Shown in pieces: positions 48,052-57,149 of a stretch of DNA of 64,000 nt. Below the pieces are notes generated by a model that searched no databases, was not told the origin of the DNA, and worked only from the letters and a program-made list of their open reading frames with translations. Source of the DNA: Caulobacter vibrioides OR37. Its GTDB lineage: Bacteria; Pseudomonadota; Alphaproteobacteria; Caulobacterales; Caulobacteraceae. The position numbers and the translations under genes are program-made. The stretch's first letter is position 1, and every line of letters starts with the position of its first letter. The DNA is taken from assembly GCF_000372645.1 (NCBI RefSeq), contig NZ_APMP01000020.1, positions 1-64,000 on the forward strand. The letters are read 5' to 3'.

Positions 48052-50061
48052 TCAGGCTTGTTCTTCCTCGTACTGGACCGGCGCGGCCTCGACCGCCAGG
48101 CCCAGCTTCTCCGACATCAGTAGCGTCAGCAGAGCCTGCATCACCCCGCCCGAGGCGCCGGCGTCGCCGGCACCCGCGCCTGAGATCTGCACCTTGGGCA
48201 CCACATCGACGCCGCTGGTCTCCAGGGCCTGGGCGAAGCGCTCGGCCACCTGGCGGGCCAGCTGATAGCGCGCGCCGCCCGAGGCCTCGACCTGGCTGGC
48301 GATGGCTTCGGCTTGCGCGAGGCCCACCTTGGTCACCTTCTCGGCCTCGGCGCGGGCCAGGGCCACGACCTTGCCGGCCTCGCCCTCGCCCATCAGCCGG
48401 GTCGCGTCGGCGTCGGCCTTGGCCAGGGTGCGGCGCTGCTGGGCCTCCTGCTCGGAGCGGGCCAGCGACGCCTTGCCCTGGTTCTGCTGCACCTGGATCG
48501 ACAGCTGGCTTTCGGTGATCGCGGTCTGCTGCTTGGCGAAGGCCTCGGCCTCGCGCAGCTCGCGTTCCTTCTGGGCCGCCAGCTTCTGGCGCTCGTAGGT
48601 GCCGACCTGCTCGTCGGCGATCTGGCGCTGGCGAAGCTGGGTCAGGATCTTCTCGATCTGGTCGTCGCCCCCTTGGGCCGGACGCGGCGTGCCGATCAGA
48701 ACCTCTTGCAGTTCAAGGTTATAGGCCCCGAACTTGACCTTCATCTCCTCGCTCGACTGGCTCTGGATCGCGCTGCGGTCCTGCAACAGCTCGATCAGGG
48801 TGCGGGTCTGGCCGATGTTCTTGAAGTAGGCGCTGACCATGGGATCCAACGTCTGCTCGACCAGCTTCTTGATGTCGCCGAAGCGTTGGATGACCAACGG
48901 CGCCTTGCGGTAGTCGATGTGGACCACGACCGAGACCGGCAGGGTCGGTTCGAACGCGTCGCGGGTGATCAGCGACACCTCGGCCAGGTTCTCGTCGAAC
49001 CGGTGCGAGCCCACCGACGAGGTCTCCCACTTCAGGATGAAGTTGGTGGTCGGCACCATGGTCACGCGGCCGGCATAGGTGTTGAAGGCGTACTTGCCGG
49101 GCAGCAGCGGATCACGCCACACGCCGCGCTGACCATTGGCCACCAGCTCGCCGTGGCGATAGCCCTCGCCCGAGGTGTCGACGCCGCTCTCGCCGGTGTA
49201 GGAGACCACGACACCCACCTGGCCAACCTCGACCACGGTCTTGCCGATCCGTTCGACCGTCGCGAACAGGCGGTTGATGTAGTAGGTCCCCTCGACCAGC
49301 ACCTGCAGCTGACGCCCCTTGCGGCCGCCGGCGGCCAGGAAGCGCTCGGCGTCCTGGAAGCTGTTGTGGAAGGTCGCCGCGTTCGACGGGTCGGCGCCGA
49401 CCAGCGGGGCGATGATCTCGCCCGCCGGCAGGCCGGGGCCGTCATGGACGGTGATCACGCCGATCTGGTCGTCGGCGTCCTTGATCACCACCGGCTCGAA
49501 GCCGCCGCGCTCCTCGATGACCTCGGCCATCTGGGTCAGCAGGCTCTCCTCGGCCCTGTCGAGGCTGAGCGCGAAGGTGCTGTCGCGCGTCACCACCACG
49601 AACTGCGCCAGGTTGATGGCGTAGGCGCCCTCGCGCAGGATCTTGCGCTGCGGGCCCTTCTGGCCGCCGGCCTCGAGGAACGCGCGGGCGTCCTGGAAGT
49701 CGACGTCGTGCGGATTGGCGGCCAGGGCCTGGTCGGCCTCCAGCGGCGCGCCGTCGCGGGCGAAGACATAGCCGATCCGCCCCTGCGGGATCGTCACCAG
49801 CGACTGGATGTGCAGGCGGTACTGGAACGGGAAGAAGAAGTGCAGGCCGCCGCGCAGGACGTCGGGCTGGAAGCCCGCCTCGCCCTTCAGCGCGATCAGG
49901 CCGCTGGCGATCGAGCCCTTGCCCGACCACAGCTTCTCGACCACCGCGACGCGGTTGTTGCCGATGTAGCGGATCATGCCGGACGCGGCGACGACCGCCG
50001 CGATGAGCACGACGACAAGCGCTGAACCGACCAGCGGTCCAAACGCCAGGATATTGGACAT
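48052..50061 (-). CDS. SPFH/flotillin-like membrane scaffold protein
   Basis: 669 residues. An N-terminal transmembrane helix (about 10-32) is followed by a long band-7/SPFH region (about 35-420; RVAVVEKLWSGKGSIASGLI, VVSYTGESG, ISVVVHIDYRK-type strands). A coiled-coil rich in Ala, Glu, Gln and Lys (about 490-600; QKERELREAEAFAKQQTAI, EAEKVTKVGLAQAEAIASQ) comes next, typical of flotillins. The C-terminal tail (GAGAGDAGASGG) is glycine-rich. Such proteins form detergent-resistant membrane platforms. It is larger than typical flotillins because of an inserted segment near residues 110-290. Divergent from the SGNH gene. Confidence 0.9.
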   Translation of the reverse strand: MSNILAFGPLVGSALVVVLIAAVVAASGMIRYIGNNRVAVVEKLWSGKGSIASGLIALKGEAGFQPDVLRGGLHFFFPFQYRLHIQSLVTIPQGRIGYVFARDGAPLEADQALAANPHDVDFQDARAFLEAGGQKGPQRKILREGAYAINLAQFVVVTRDSTFALSLDRAEESLLTQMAEVIEERGGFEPVVIKDADDQIGVITVHDGPGLPAGEIIAPLVGADPSNAATFHNSFQDAERFLAAGGRKGRQLQVLVEGTYYINRLFATVERIGKTVVEVGQVGVVVSYTGESGVDTSGEGYRHGELVANGQRGVWRDPLLPGKYAFNTYAGRVTMVPTTNFILKWETSSVGSHRFDENLAEVSLITRDAFEPTLPVSVVVHIDYRKAPLVIQRFGDIKKLVEQTLDPMVSAYFKNIGQTRTLIELLQDRSAIQSQSSEEMKVKFGAYNLELQEVLIGTPRPAQGGDDQIEKILTQLRQRQIADEQVGTYERQKLAAQKERELREAEAFAKQQTAITESQLSIQVQQNQGKASLARSEQEAQQRRTLAKADADATRLMGEGEAGKVVALARAEAEKVTKVGLAQAEAIASQVEASGGARYQLARQVAERFAQALETSGVDVVPKVQISGAGAGDAGASGGVMQALLTLLMSEKLGLAVEAAPVQYEEEQA

Positions 50062-50164
50062 GGAATTAGCCCCTAGGTGGCCGTCCGGAGCGCGATGATC
50101 GCGGCCCGTCTATCGGCGGCCGCGTTACATGTATGCATGGCCAAGCCGCGCTCAATCATGAGGC

Positions 50165-50190
50165 GATCACATCGGATCACCTCGGATCAC
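50165..50190. promoter_or_regulatory. Three phased GATCAC direct repeats
   Basis: GATCAC occurs at 50165-50170, 50175-50180 and 50185-50190, exactly one helical turn apart, in the 246-bp region between divergent genes. Repeats spaced in phase with the helix are typical of cooperative regulator binding. No candidate regulator is adjacent. Confidence 0.35.
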
Positions 50191-50307
50191 GGGCGCGAGA
50201 GCGGATTAAAACCTGGTAATCCAGGGGAAGGCTTTACGTCCGCGCCGAGAGGCCATAGCAATGTTACCGCTACCGTATTCAACGAACGGTGCGGGGAGAA
50301 ACGCTCG

Positions 50308-51537
50308 ATGAAGATGTTCACGCGGCCGGCGCTGATCGCGGCGGGCCTGGCCTTGACCCTGGCCTTGCCCACTCACGCGGAAACCCGCTGGATCGGCAGC
50401 TGGGCCAGCGCCCAGATCGCGCCCGACGCCAAGAACAGTCTGGCGGCCGAGGACTATCCGAACGCCACCCTGCGCCAGGTGATCCGCCTGTCGATCGGCG
50501 GCGACACCGTCCGCCTGCGCCTGTCCAACGCCTTCGGAACCCAGCCGCTGACCATCGCGGCGGCGCGTGTGGCGGTCTCGGCCGACCTGGCGACGGCGAA
50601 GATCGATCCGGCGACCGACCGCCCCCTCACCTTCTCCGGGCGGACCACGGTGACTATTCCGGCTGGCGCGGACTACTGGTCGGACCCCGTTCCCCTGAAG
50701 GTCGCCCCCCTGACCAGCCTGGCGGTCAGCCTGCGCTATGTCGAGGCGCCCAGCGTCCAGACCGGCCACCCCGGCTCGCGCGCCACCTCTTACGTGCTGC
50801 CAGGCGACCATGTGGCCGACGCAGACCTGCCCGGCGCCAAGACCACGGACCACTGGTTCCAGATCTCCAGCGTGGACGTCGCCGCCGACAAGGCCCCGCG
50901 CGGCGCCGGCGCCATCGTCGCGTTCGGCGACAGCATCACCGACGGCTACGGCGTCCAGCCCAACACCAACCAGCGCTGGACCGACGCCCTGGCCCAGCGT
51001 CTGAAGGCGGCCGGCAAGCCGCTGGGCGTGCTGAACCTGGGCATCGGCGGCAATCGCGTGCTGCGCGACGGGCTGGGCCCGAACGCCCTGGCGCGGTTCG
51101 AGCGCGACGTGCTCTCGCAATCGGGCGTCACCCACGTGATCCTGCTGGAGGGCGTCAACGACCTGGGCGTCCTGACCCGCGAGGCGCCCGCGACGCCGGA
51201 GGCCCACAAGGCCCTGGTCGAGCAGGTGACCGCCGCCTACCGCCAGATGATCCTTCGCGCCCACGCGCGGGGGATCAAGGTGATCGGCGCGACCATCCTG
51301 CCCTATGGCCGCTCGGCCTACTATCATCCGGGTCCCGAGAGCGAGGCCGACCGTCAGGCGATCAACGCCTGGATCCGCGCGCCGGGCCACTTCGACGGCG
51401 TGATCGACTGGGACAAGGCCATGACCGACCCCGCCAAGCCCGGCGCGCTGCTGCCCGCCTACGACAACGACGGGCTGCATCCCAACCTCGCCGGCTACAA
51501 GGCGATGGCCGACGCGATTCCGCTGGGGTTGTTCTAG
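50308..51537 (+). CDS. Exported SGNH/GDSL-family esterase
   Basis: 409 residues from the ATG at 50308 with GGGGAGA upstream. A signal peptide (about 1-24, ending THA) makes it periplasmic or secreted. The N-terminal beta domain (about 25-195) starts RWIGSWASAQIAPDA. The SGNH domain has block I AFGDSITDG, the oxyanion Gly and Asn in GIGGNRVLRDG and EGVNDLG, and the catalytic Asp/His in DGLHPNLAGY. It likely hydrolyses an ester or acetyl group on a polysaccharide or lipid; a carbohydrate-esterase neighbour (polysaccharide deacetylase) follows. The TAG stop is followed by the repeat at 51557. Confidence 0.92.
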   Translation: MKMFTRPALIAAGLALTLALPTHAETRWIGSWASAQIAPDAKNSLAAEDYPNATLRQVIRLSIGGDTVRLRLSNAFGTQPLTIAAARVAVSADLATAKIDPATDRPLTFSGRTTVTIPAGADYWSDPVPLKVAPLTSLAVSLRYVEAPSVQTGHPGSRATSYVLPGDHVADADLPGAKTTDHWFQISSVDVAADKAPRGAGAIVAFGDSITDGYGVQPNTNQRWTDALAQRLKAAGKPLGVLNLGIGGNRVLRDGLGPNALARFERDVLSQSGVTHVILLEGVNDLGVLTREAPATPEAHKALVEQVTAAYRQMILRAHARGIKVIGATILPYGRSAYYHPGPESEADRQAINAWIRAPGHFDGVIDWDKAMTDPAKPGALLPAYDNDGLHPNLAGYKAMADAIPLGLF

Positions 51538-51556
51538 ACTTTTCTCTTCCTCCGAT

Positions 51557-51682
51557 TTCCCCGGCGAAGGCCGGGGCCCAGATCCATCCGGAGAGTCCGC
51601 CGTACCCGCGCCCAAGGCCTCAGCTAAATCCGCCGATACTCAGGGTTCGATCTGGATCCCGGCCTTCGCCGGGAAGGTCGGG
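51557..51682. repeat. Inverted pair of CCGGCGAAGG intergenic repeats
   Basis: The left arm (51557-51586) contains CCCCGGCGAAGGCCGGGG and CCAGATCCA. The right arm (51651-51682) contains TGGATCCCGGCCTTCGCCGGG in the opposite orientation, so the two form a loose inverted pair around a 64-bp spacer. The right arm ends one base before the ATG of the deacetylase gene and supplies its GGGAAGG ribosome site. Confidence 0.75.
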
Positions 51683-52579
51683 ATGTTGGTGGGTGTGGCC
51701 ACCCTTGCGTTGGCCACCGCGGCCCAAGCCGCCTCCAAGCCCGTCATCGCCCTGACCTGGGACGACCTGCCGGCTCACGGGCCGTTGCCGCCCGGCGTCA
51801 CCCGCGTCCAAATCGCCGCCGACCTCTTGAAGGCCTTCGCCGCCGTGAAGGCCCCGGCGTTCGGCTTCGTCAACGGCGTCCAGACCGAGCGCGAGCCCGA
51901 CTCGACGCCGGTGCTGACGATGTGGCGCGACGCCGGCCAGCCGCTGGGCAACCACACCTGGTCGCACCCGAACCTGGCCCAGCTGACGCCCGACCAGTTC
52001 GAGGCCGAGATCGCGCGCAACGAGCCCCTGCTCCGCGCCCATATGGGGACCGAAGACTGGCGCTGGCTGCGCTACCCGTTCCTGTCCGAGGGCGACACGC
52101 CCGAAAAGCGCCTGGCCGTGCGCGACTGGCTGGCGGCCAACCACTATCGGATCGCCAGCGTCACCCAGTCGTTCGGCGACTATGCGTTCAACGCGCCCTA
52201 CGCCCGCTGCGTCGCCCGAAACGATGAGGCCGCCATCGCCGAGCTCGAGAAGCGCTATCTGGACGGCGCGGCCGCCGTCGCCGACCGGGCGCGGGCGATG
52301 AGCCAGGCGCTGTATGGCCGCGACATCCCCTATGTCCTCCTGATGCACGCCGGCGCCTTCGACGCCCGCATGGCTCCGCGCCTGCTGAAGCTCTATCTGG
52401 ACAGGGGCTATCGCTTCACCAGCCTGGAGAAGGCCGAGCGCGATCCGTTCTACAAGACCGACCGCGACCCCAGCCTGCCGCCTCAGCCGACGACGCTGGA
52501 AGACGCGATGAAGGCCAAGGGCCTGCCCGTACCGCCCCATCCGGTGGACTTGGCGGCGCTGGACGGGACGTGCCGATAG
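51683..52579 (+). CDS. Exported polysaccharide deacetylase (NodB-homology, CE4)
   Basis: 298 residues from the ATG at 51683. The leader (MLVGVATLALATAAQA) lacks a positive residue, but no in-frame earlier start exists because the repeat precedes it. Catalytic and metal motifs of the CE4 family are present: Asp-Asp in LTWDDLPAHG and His-x3-His in NHTWSHPNL; GCRYPFL-like LRYPFLSEGDTP follows. The substrate could be chitin-, GlcNAc- or peptidoglycan-type sugar; the family removes N-acetyl groups. It may modify the same polymer as the SGNH esterase upstream. The start codon and its SD lie in the repeat unit. Confidence 0.88.
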   Translation: MLVGVATLALATAAQAASKPVIALTWDDLPAHGPLPPGVTRVQIAADLLKAFAAVKAPAFGFVNGVQTEREPDSTPVLTMWRDAGQPLGNHTWSHPNLAQLTPDQFEAEIARNEPLLRAHMGTEDWRWLRYPFLSEGDTPEKRLAVRDWLAANHYRIASVTQSFGDYAFNAPYARCVARNDEAAIAELEKRYLDGAAAVADRARAMSQALYGRDIPYVLLMHAGAFDARMAPRLLKLYLDRGYRFTSLEKAERDPFYKTDRDPSLPPQPTTLEDAMKAKGLPVPPHPVDLAALDGTCR

Positions 52580-52700
52580 CGGTTGCCGCTCCGCATGGGT
52601 TGTTCTGCGTCATGCTCGGCATGACGAAAGGCGCTGTTATGGAGCAAGCCGTTAAACGGCGCGTGGCGAGCGGACATGTCGATGGGGCTGTGCGGGGTGG

Positions 52701-53174
52701 ATGTCGGATATCGATACGCTAGACTTCATCACACCCCGGCGGAGACGCTTCATGAACGACCTCATCGGCGCCTTCGAAGCATCGGTTGTTGGCCGCTCCT
52801 GCCGCGTCACACGTCGAGAGGTAGACTGGACGTTCGATCTTGGGAATGGGACCATTATTGCTGTCGGTTGCCACTGGCGTTTGATTTCGACGCAGGGCAT
52901 CGCTCTCACCGACGAGGACGATGGTCACCAATTTGGCTTGCTCAAACCCGTCGACGCGGAGGCTCAGGCCAACGAGCTGCTCGCCGGGGCGACTGTATCC
53001 ATCGTCGCAGTCGACCGACTGACCTCAGACTTAAGCCTCAGGTTCTCGAACGAATTGCGCCTCGATCTCCTCAACAACTCTTCCGGCTACGAGGGATGGC
53101 AGTGCAGTTTCGCTCACGGCGAAAGCAGATCATCGATTGTAGCGTCGAGCGGGGGCGGGCTCGCCTTCTTCTAA
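52701..53174 (+). CDS. DUF6188-like protein, possible orphan immunity-type gene
   Basis: 157 residues with no signal peptide. The mostly beta pattern VGRSCRVTRREVDWTFDLGNG, CHWRLIS and LRLDLLNNSSGYEGWQCSF resembles the DUF6188 family, which I associate with immunity-like proteins of contact-dependent or polymorphic toxin systems. The start is uncertain: an ATG 51 nt downstream (MNDLIGAFEA) is nearly equal. Codons such as TTA, TTG, AGA and CTC are more common than in the flanking genes. It converges on the gene at 53227. No toxin gene is adjacent. Confidence 0.5.
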   Translation: MSDIDTLDFITPRRRRFMNDLIGAFEASVVGRSCRVTRREVDWTFDLGNGTIIAVGCHWRLISTQGIALTDEDDGHQFGLLKPVDAEAQANELLAGATVSIVAVDRLTSDLSLRFSNELRLDLLNNSSGYEGWQCSFAHGESRSSIVASSGGGLAFF

Positions 53175-53226
53175 CGTCCGGCTAGCGTGGAACGTTGCCT
53201 TTGCAAGCTTCAGCCCACCTCCGCCA

Positions 53227-53793
53227 TTAGATCGTCAGAGCCAGATGCCTTTCAAGTTCAGAAACGGCGTTCTGCAAATAGTGCCTCAGCTCCACCTTCG
53301 CGACTTCCTGCTCATCAGGGGTTAGGTGTTGGATATCGTCGAAGGCGTAGAAGCCGCCGTAAACGTATTCCAACCCTAGCTCCTGTTCAGCGTAAGTTCC
53401 TTCTGGGCGGTCTGTAGAACGCCGAGGGTGATGCACTAGGCGCTGATCAGTAAGGCCTTGAAAGCGGTAAAGGACGAGTTGGACGCCTTTCATTAGATCC
53501 GCCTGAAGGGCGGCGGCTAGATGCAGGCGTAGACTAACAAGAATGGCTTCATCTCGTTCGACGGATCGCCCTATCAGGTTCACCAGGCTTCGTTCAAACG
53601 CGGGAGCAATTTCATCAACGACAAGTCCGGTCTCGCCCGCAAACGCCGCTATGTTGGGATCGCCACGGTCCAAGTCCTTTTCGAGCCATAGCAAACACGC
53701 TGCCGCGACGTCGTCGCCGGTCATGAACTTCAGCCGCCAAAGAGCGGCGAGCTCAATCGGCGATGCCATTTCAATCAGAGCGCGGTGATCCAT
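53227..53793 (-). CDS. Unknown cytoplasmic protein, immunity-like pattern
   Basis: 188 residues from the ATG at 53793 with AGGATGG upstream. The helical N-terminus (LAALWRLKFMTGDDVAAACLLWLEKDLDRGDP, then AAFAGE) has the spacing of small immunity-type helical proteins, and its C-terminus ends YLQNAVSELERHLALTI. I cannot name a family. It is lower in GC than its neighbours, is convergent with the DUF6188-like gene and is bracketed on both sides by inverted-pair repeats. An orphan gene in a recently acquired islet is the likely reading. Confidence 0.55.
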   Translation of the reverse strand: MDHRALIEMASPIELAALWRLKFMTGDDVAAACLLWLEKDLDRGDPNIAAFAGETGLVVDEIAPAFERSLVNLIGRSVERDEAILVSLRLHLAAALQADLMKGVQLVLYRFQGLTDQRLVHHPRRSTDRPEGTYAEQELGLEYVYGGFYAFDDIQHLTPDEQEVAKVELRHYLQNAVSELERHLALTI

Positions 53794-53863
53794 GTCGCCA
53801 TCCTACATTGGCGTCAGCAGTCCGCCATGGGTCGGCGCCAGTCTCCAGCCCGCATCTAGAAAC

Positions 53864-53993
53864 CCGACCTTCCCGGCGAACGACTGGATCCAGATCGAAC
53901 CCGCCGACGCCCATCGTTCGGCCCGTCGCTTTGGCGCGTCCCCTCCTGTCGAGCCGGATGACTCTGGGCCCCGGCGTTCGCCGGGGAGGTCGG
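53864..53993. repeat. Inverted pair of CCGGCGAACG intergenic repeats
   Basis: The left arm begins CCGACCTTCCCGGCGAACG (53864-53882). The right arm (53962-53993) ends with its near complement, CCGGGGAGGTCGG, around CGGCGTTCGCCG. It is the same family as the repeat at 51557. It lies in the 305-bp gap 53794-54098, in which I see no gene; the rest is a probable leader for the peptidase gene. Confidence 0.7.
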
Positions 53994-54098
53994 TATTGGA
54001 AAAGCCGCACGAGGCCAAAGCCCCCTCGACGCGCTGTTTCAGCCCCGTAACAACTTCCCTGCTGACAACCTCCACGCTCCCGCTTAGCGTCCGGCGCC

Positions 54099-56316
54099 AT
54101 GAAAAAGCCCTCGCTCACGGCGCTCGCGGCCGTTCTCGCCCTCTCCTCGCCGGTTCTGGCGGAACAACTCACCCCGGAACGCATCTTCGCCGATCCCAGC
54201 CTGTCGGGCCCGACGGCCAAGGGCGTGGCGCTGTCGCCGGACGGCAAGCGCGTCACCTACCTGAAGTCCAAGCCCGAGGCGGCCAATGTCCAGGACCTGT
54301 GGGCGGCCGACGTCAAGGGCGGCGAGCCCTATCGCCTGATCGACTCGGCGGCGCTGTCGTCGGGAAACAAGGAGCTGTCGGAAGCCGAGAAGGCCCGCCG
54401 CGAGCGCGCCCGCGTGCAGGCGCGCGGCATCGTCGAATATAGCTGGGACAAGCAGGGCCGCTTCATCCTGGTGCCCCTGGACGGCGACCTCTATCTGGAC
54501 AGCGTCGCCGACGGCAAGGTCACTCGCCTGACCGAAACCCCGGGCGACGAGGTCGACGCCAAGGTCTCGCCCAAGGGCGGCTACGTCTCCTATGTCCGCG
54601 ACCAGAACCTCTACATCAAGCCGATCACCGGCGGGGCCGAGACGGCCCTGACCACCGAGGGCAAGGACGCCCTGTCGTTCGGCGTCGCCGAGTTCATCGC
54701 CCAGGAAGAGCTGGACCGTTTCACCGGCTACTGGTGGAGCCCGGACGAGGCGCGGATCGTCTATACCCGCGTCGACGAGAGCGGCGTCGACATCGTGCCG
54801 CGCGCCGACATCGGTCCGGGCGGCGCCACGGTCGTCAACCAGCGCTATCCGCGCGCCGGGCGGCCGAACGCCGTCGTCGACCTTTTCGTCCGCGACCTGG
54901 CCTCCGGCAAGGCGATCCAGCTGGACCTGGGCGCGAAAAAGGACATCTATGTCGCCCGCGTCGCCTGGGCCCAGGACGGCAAGACCGTCTATGTCGAGCG
55001 CCTGTCGCGCGACCAGAAGACCCTGGACCTGCTGGCCTTCGACGCCGCCACCGGCAAGAGCCGCGTGGTGCTGACCGAGACCGATCCGCACTTCCTGGAG
55101 CTGAACAACGACTTCAAGCCCCTGAAGGACGGCACGTTCCTGTGGGGCTCGGAGCGCGACGGCAACCAGCACCTCTATCGCTACGCCGCCGACGGCAAGC
55201 TGCTGGCTCAGATCACCAAGGGCGACTGGCCGGTGGGCGGCGTCGAGGGCGTCGACGAGGACCGCAAGGTCGTGATCTTCGGCGCCTCGATGGACAGTCC
55301 GCTGGAGCGCCGCATCTACGAGGTCTCCTATGCCAAGCCCGGCACGCCCAAGGCCCTGACCCCGGGCGGCGGCTGGTGGACGGCCAAGGTGGCCGACACG
55401 GGCGGCGCCTTCGCCGCCTCGTACAACGATCCCAAGAACCCCCCCCCAGACCGCGCTCTATTCGGCCGACGGCAAGCGGGTGCGCTGGATCGAGGAAAAC
55501 AAGCTGGCCGAGGGGCATCCCTACTGGCCCTACGCGGTGAACCTGCCGACGCCGGAGTACGGAACGCTCAAGGCCGCCGACGGCCAGACGATGTACTACG
55601 AGATCCTCAAGCCGACGAATTTCGACCCGGCCAAGAAGTATCCGGCCATCGTCTCGGTCTATGGCGGCCCGCACGCCCAGCGGGTCAACAAGACTTGGCA
55701 GAGCCCGTCGGAGCGCACCTATCTCGAAGCCGGCTATGTGATCTTCAAGCTGGACAATCGCGGCAGCGGCAATCGCTCGGCCGCCTTCAAGCGCGCCCTG
55801 GACCGCCACATGGGCACGGTCGAGGTCGACGACCAGCTGCAAGGCGCCAAGTTCCTGGCCAGCCTTCCTTACGTCGACGCCAGCAAGCTGGGCGTGATGG
55901 GCTGGTCCTACGGCGGCTTCATGACCCTGATGCTGATGACGGCGCCGGACACGCCGTTCAAGGCCGGCGCGGCGGGCGCTCCGCCCACCCAATGGGGTCT
56001 CTATGACACCGCCTATACCGAGCGCTACATGGGCAAGCCGGACGAAAACAAGGCCGGCTACGCCTATGCCGACATCAACAACCGTCTGGACAATCTGAAG
56101 CCCGGCAGCCTGCTGCTGTTGCACGGCATGGCCGACGACAACGTGATCTTCGAGAACAGCACCCGCGTGATGTCGGCGCTGCAGAAGAAAGCCATCCCGT
56201 TCGAGATGGCCCTCTATCCCGGCGAGCGCCACAGCGCGCCGGGCAGCAAGACCAAGGGCCTCAGCGTTCTGAAGAAGCACCTGGAGTTCTTCGCCCGCAA
56301 GCTGCAAGGCCAATAG
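54099..56316 (+). pseudogene. Dipeptidyl-peptidase IV-type S9 serine peptidase split by a frameshift at a C9 tract
   Basis: The full product would be about 738 residues: signal peptide (about 1-21, ending VLA), DPP IV N-terminal beta-propeller (about 40-430) and S9 catalytic domain with the nucleophile in GWSYGGFM and His in GERHSAPG. The frame breaks at nine consecutive C (55439-55447). Eight C would give continuous KNPPQTALYS and restore the frame that carries the catalytic domain from 55480. As read, the first frame stops at 56006 without the active site. Either the gene is inactive, the tract is phase-variable, or the assembly has one extra C. All other residues look intact. Confidence 0.85.
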
Positions 56317-56324
56317 GCCGGAAC

Positions 56325-56359
56325 GCCGCCGTCCGCCCGGTCAGGTCTGGGCGGGCGGC
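56325..56359. terminator. GC-rich hairpin between convergent genes
   Basis: GCCGCCGTCCGCCC (56325-56338) pairs with GGGCGGGCGGC (56349-56359). It lies 9 bp past the peptidase stop and 16 bp before the stop of the minus-strand gene at 56375. There is no T-run on either strand, so efficiency as an intrinsic terminator is uncertain. Confidence 0.4.
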
Positions 56360-56374
56360 GACCTTCCTCCGACA

Positions 56375-56710
56375 TCAGCCGTGGCGGATCTGGCGGCTGA
56401 CGTGGTTTTCCTCGTGGTTCAGGCGGCGCTGCTCGATCGGCGTGATGTGGCCGTGATGACGGCGGGCGTCGAAGCGTTCCTCGGCGCGGATGTGACGATC
56501 CTCAGCGCGCAGCACATGGGCCTCATGCGGCGTCAGGCGTCCTTCGTGGCGCGCCACGGCGATGCGGTGTTGCTGGTGCGCGAGGCGCTCGTTGACCTCG
56601 GCGCGGCGCGGGTGATGTCGTTCCCACGGCGTCGCGGCGAAGGCGCCGCTGGCGGCGCCGGCGGTGATGGCCATGGCCAGGCCGGCGATGATGGTCTTGG
56701 TGAAGCGCAT
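56375..56710 (-). CDS. Exported histidine-rich protein with two 30-residue repeats
   Basis: 111 residues with a signal peptide (about 1-26, ending GAFA). The mature part has 14 histidines in about 85 residues and two tandem units: RHEGRLTPHEAHVLRAED (from residue 54) and RHHGHITPIEQRRLNHEE (from residue 84). The offset is exactly 30 residues. Each unit shares RHxGx(L/I)TPxExxxLxxE(D/E)xH. A periplasmic metal-binding or chaperone-like role is possible but unproven. I do not recognise the family. The gene is convergent with the broken peptidase gene. Confidence 0.72.
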   Translation of the reverse strand: MRFTKTIIAGLAMAITAGAASGAFAATPWERHHPRRAEVNERLAHQQHRIAVARHEGRLTPHEAHVLRAEDRHIRAEERFDARRHHGHITPIEQRRLNHEENHVSRQIRHG

Positions 56711-56887
56711 TGTCCTCGATCTCCGTTCGTACGCCCCTTCAGCGCACGGTCAGACTGCGCCATCGCGTCTGAACGACCGTGGCCGAGACGGTTCACCCGA
56801 GGTTCATCGCCGCGCCGACTTTTTGCCGCAGGTCAGAACGCCGAACCGCTCACTATCGTTAATGGCGCCGCACCAAGGGAAAGCGCC

Positions 56888-57097
56888 ATGACCAAGCTCG
56901 ACGCGGAAGCGATCGAACGGCTGATCGACATCGTCAAGGAAGCGCTGGAGAGCGGACACGCCTCGACGTCCGATCTCGAGGAATGGCTGCTGGCCGCCAT
57001 CGCCCTGGAAGAGATGGCGCTCGAGGAAGAGGCCGACGCGCGCGAGCGGCGGACCTTCGCGAGTTGGATAGCCCCTGGAACAACAACGCTTCACTGA
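56888..57097 (+). CDS. Small acidic protein, unknown function
   Basis: 69 residues beginning MTKLDAEAIERLIDIVKEAL, a predicted amphipathic helix pair rich in Glu (LEEWLLAAIALEEMALEEEADAR). It has no signal peptide. AAGGGAAAG precedes the ATG. It lies 52 bp before the thioesterase-like gene on the same strand and may share its message. No family is recognised. Confidence 0.55.
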   Translation: MTKLDAEAIERLIDIVKEALESGHASTSDLEEWLLAAIALEEMALEEEADARERRTFASWIAPGTTTLH

Positions 57098-57149
57098 TCC
57101 CGCCAAGGTTCGCTTGACTTCCGTAGCGAAAGAAAACGAACCTCGCCGC

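Noticed and set aside
52580..53226. An overlapping frame at 52676-53185 as the real gene
   Set aside because: It is Arg-rich and lacks a coherent fold pattern; the frame at 52701 has the DUF6188-like pattern.
56006..56316. Treating the 3' peptidase part as an independent gene starting at 55480
   Set aside because: It begins in mid-domain at the same residue at which the propeller frame is lost, so it is the rest of one gene.
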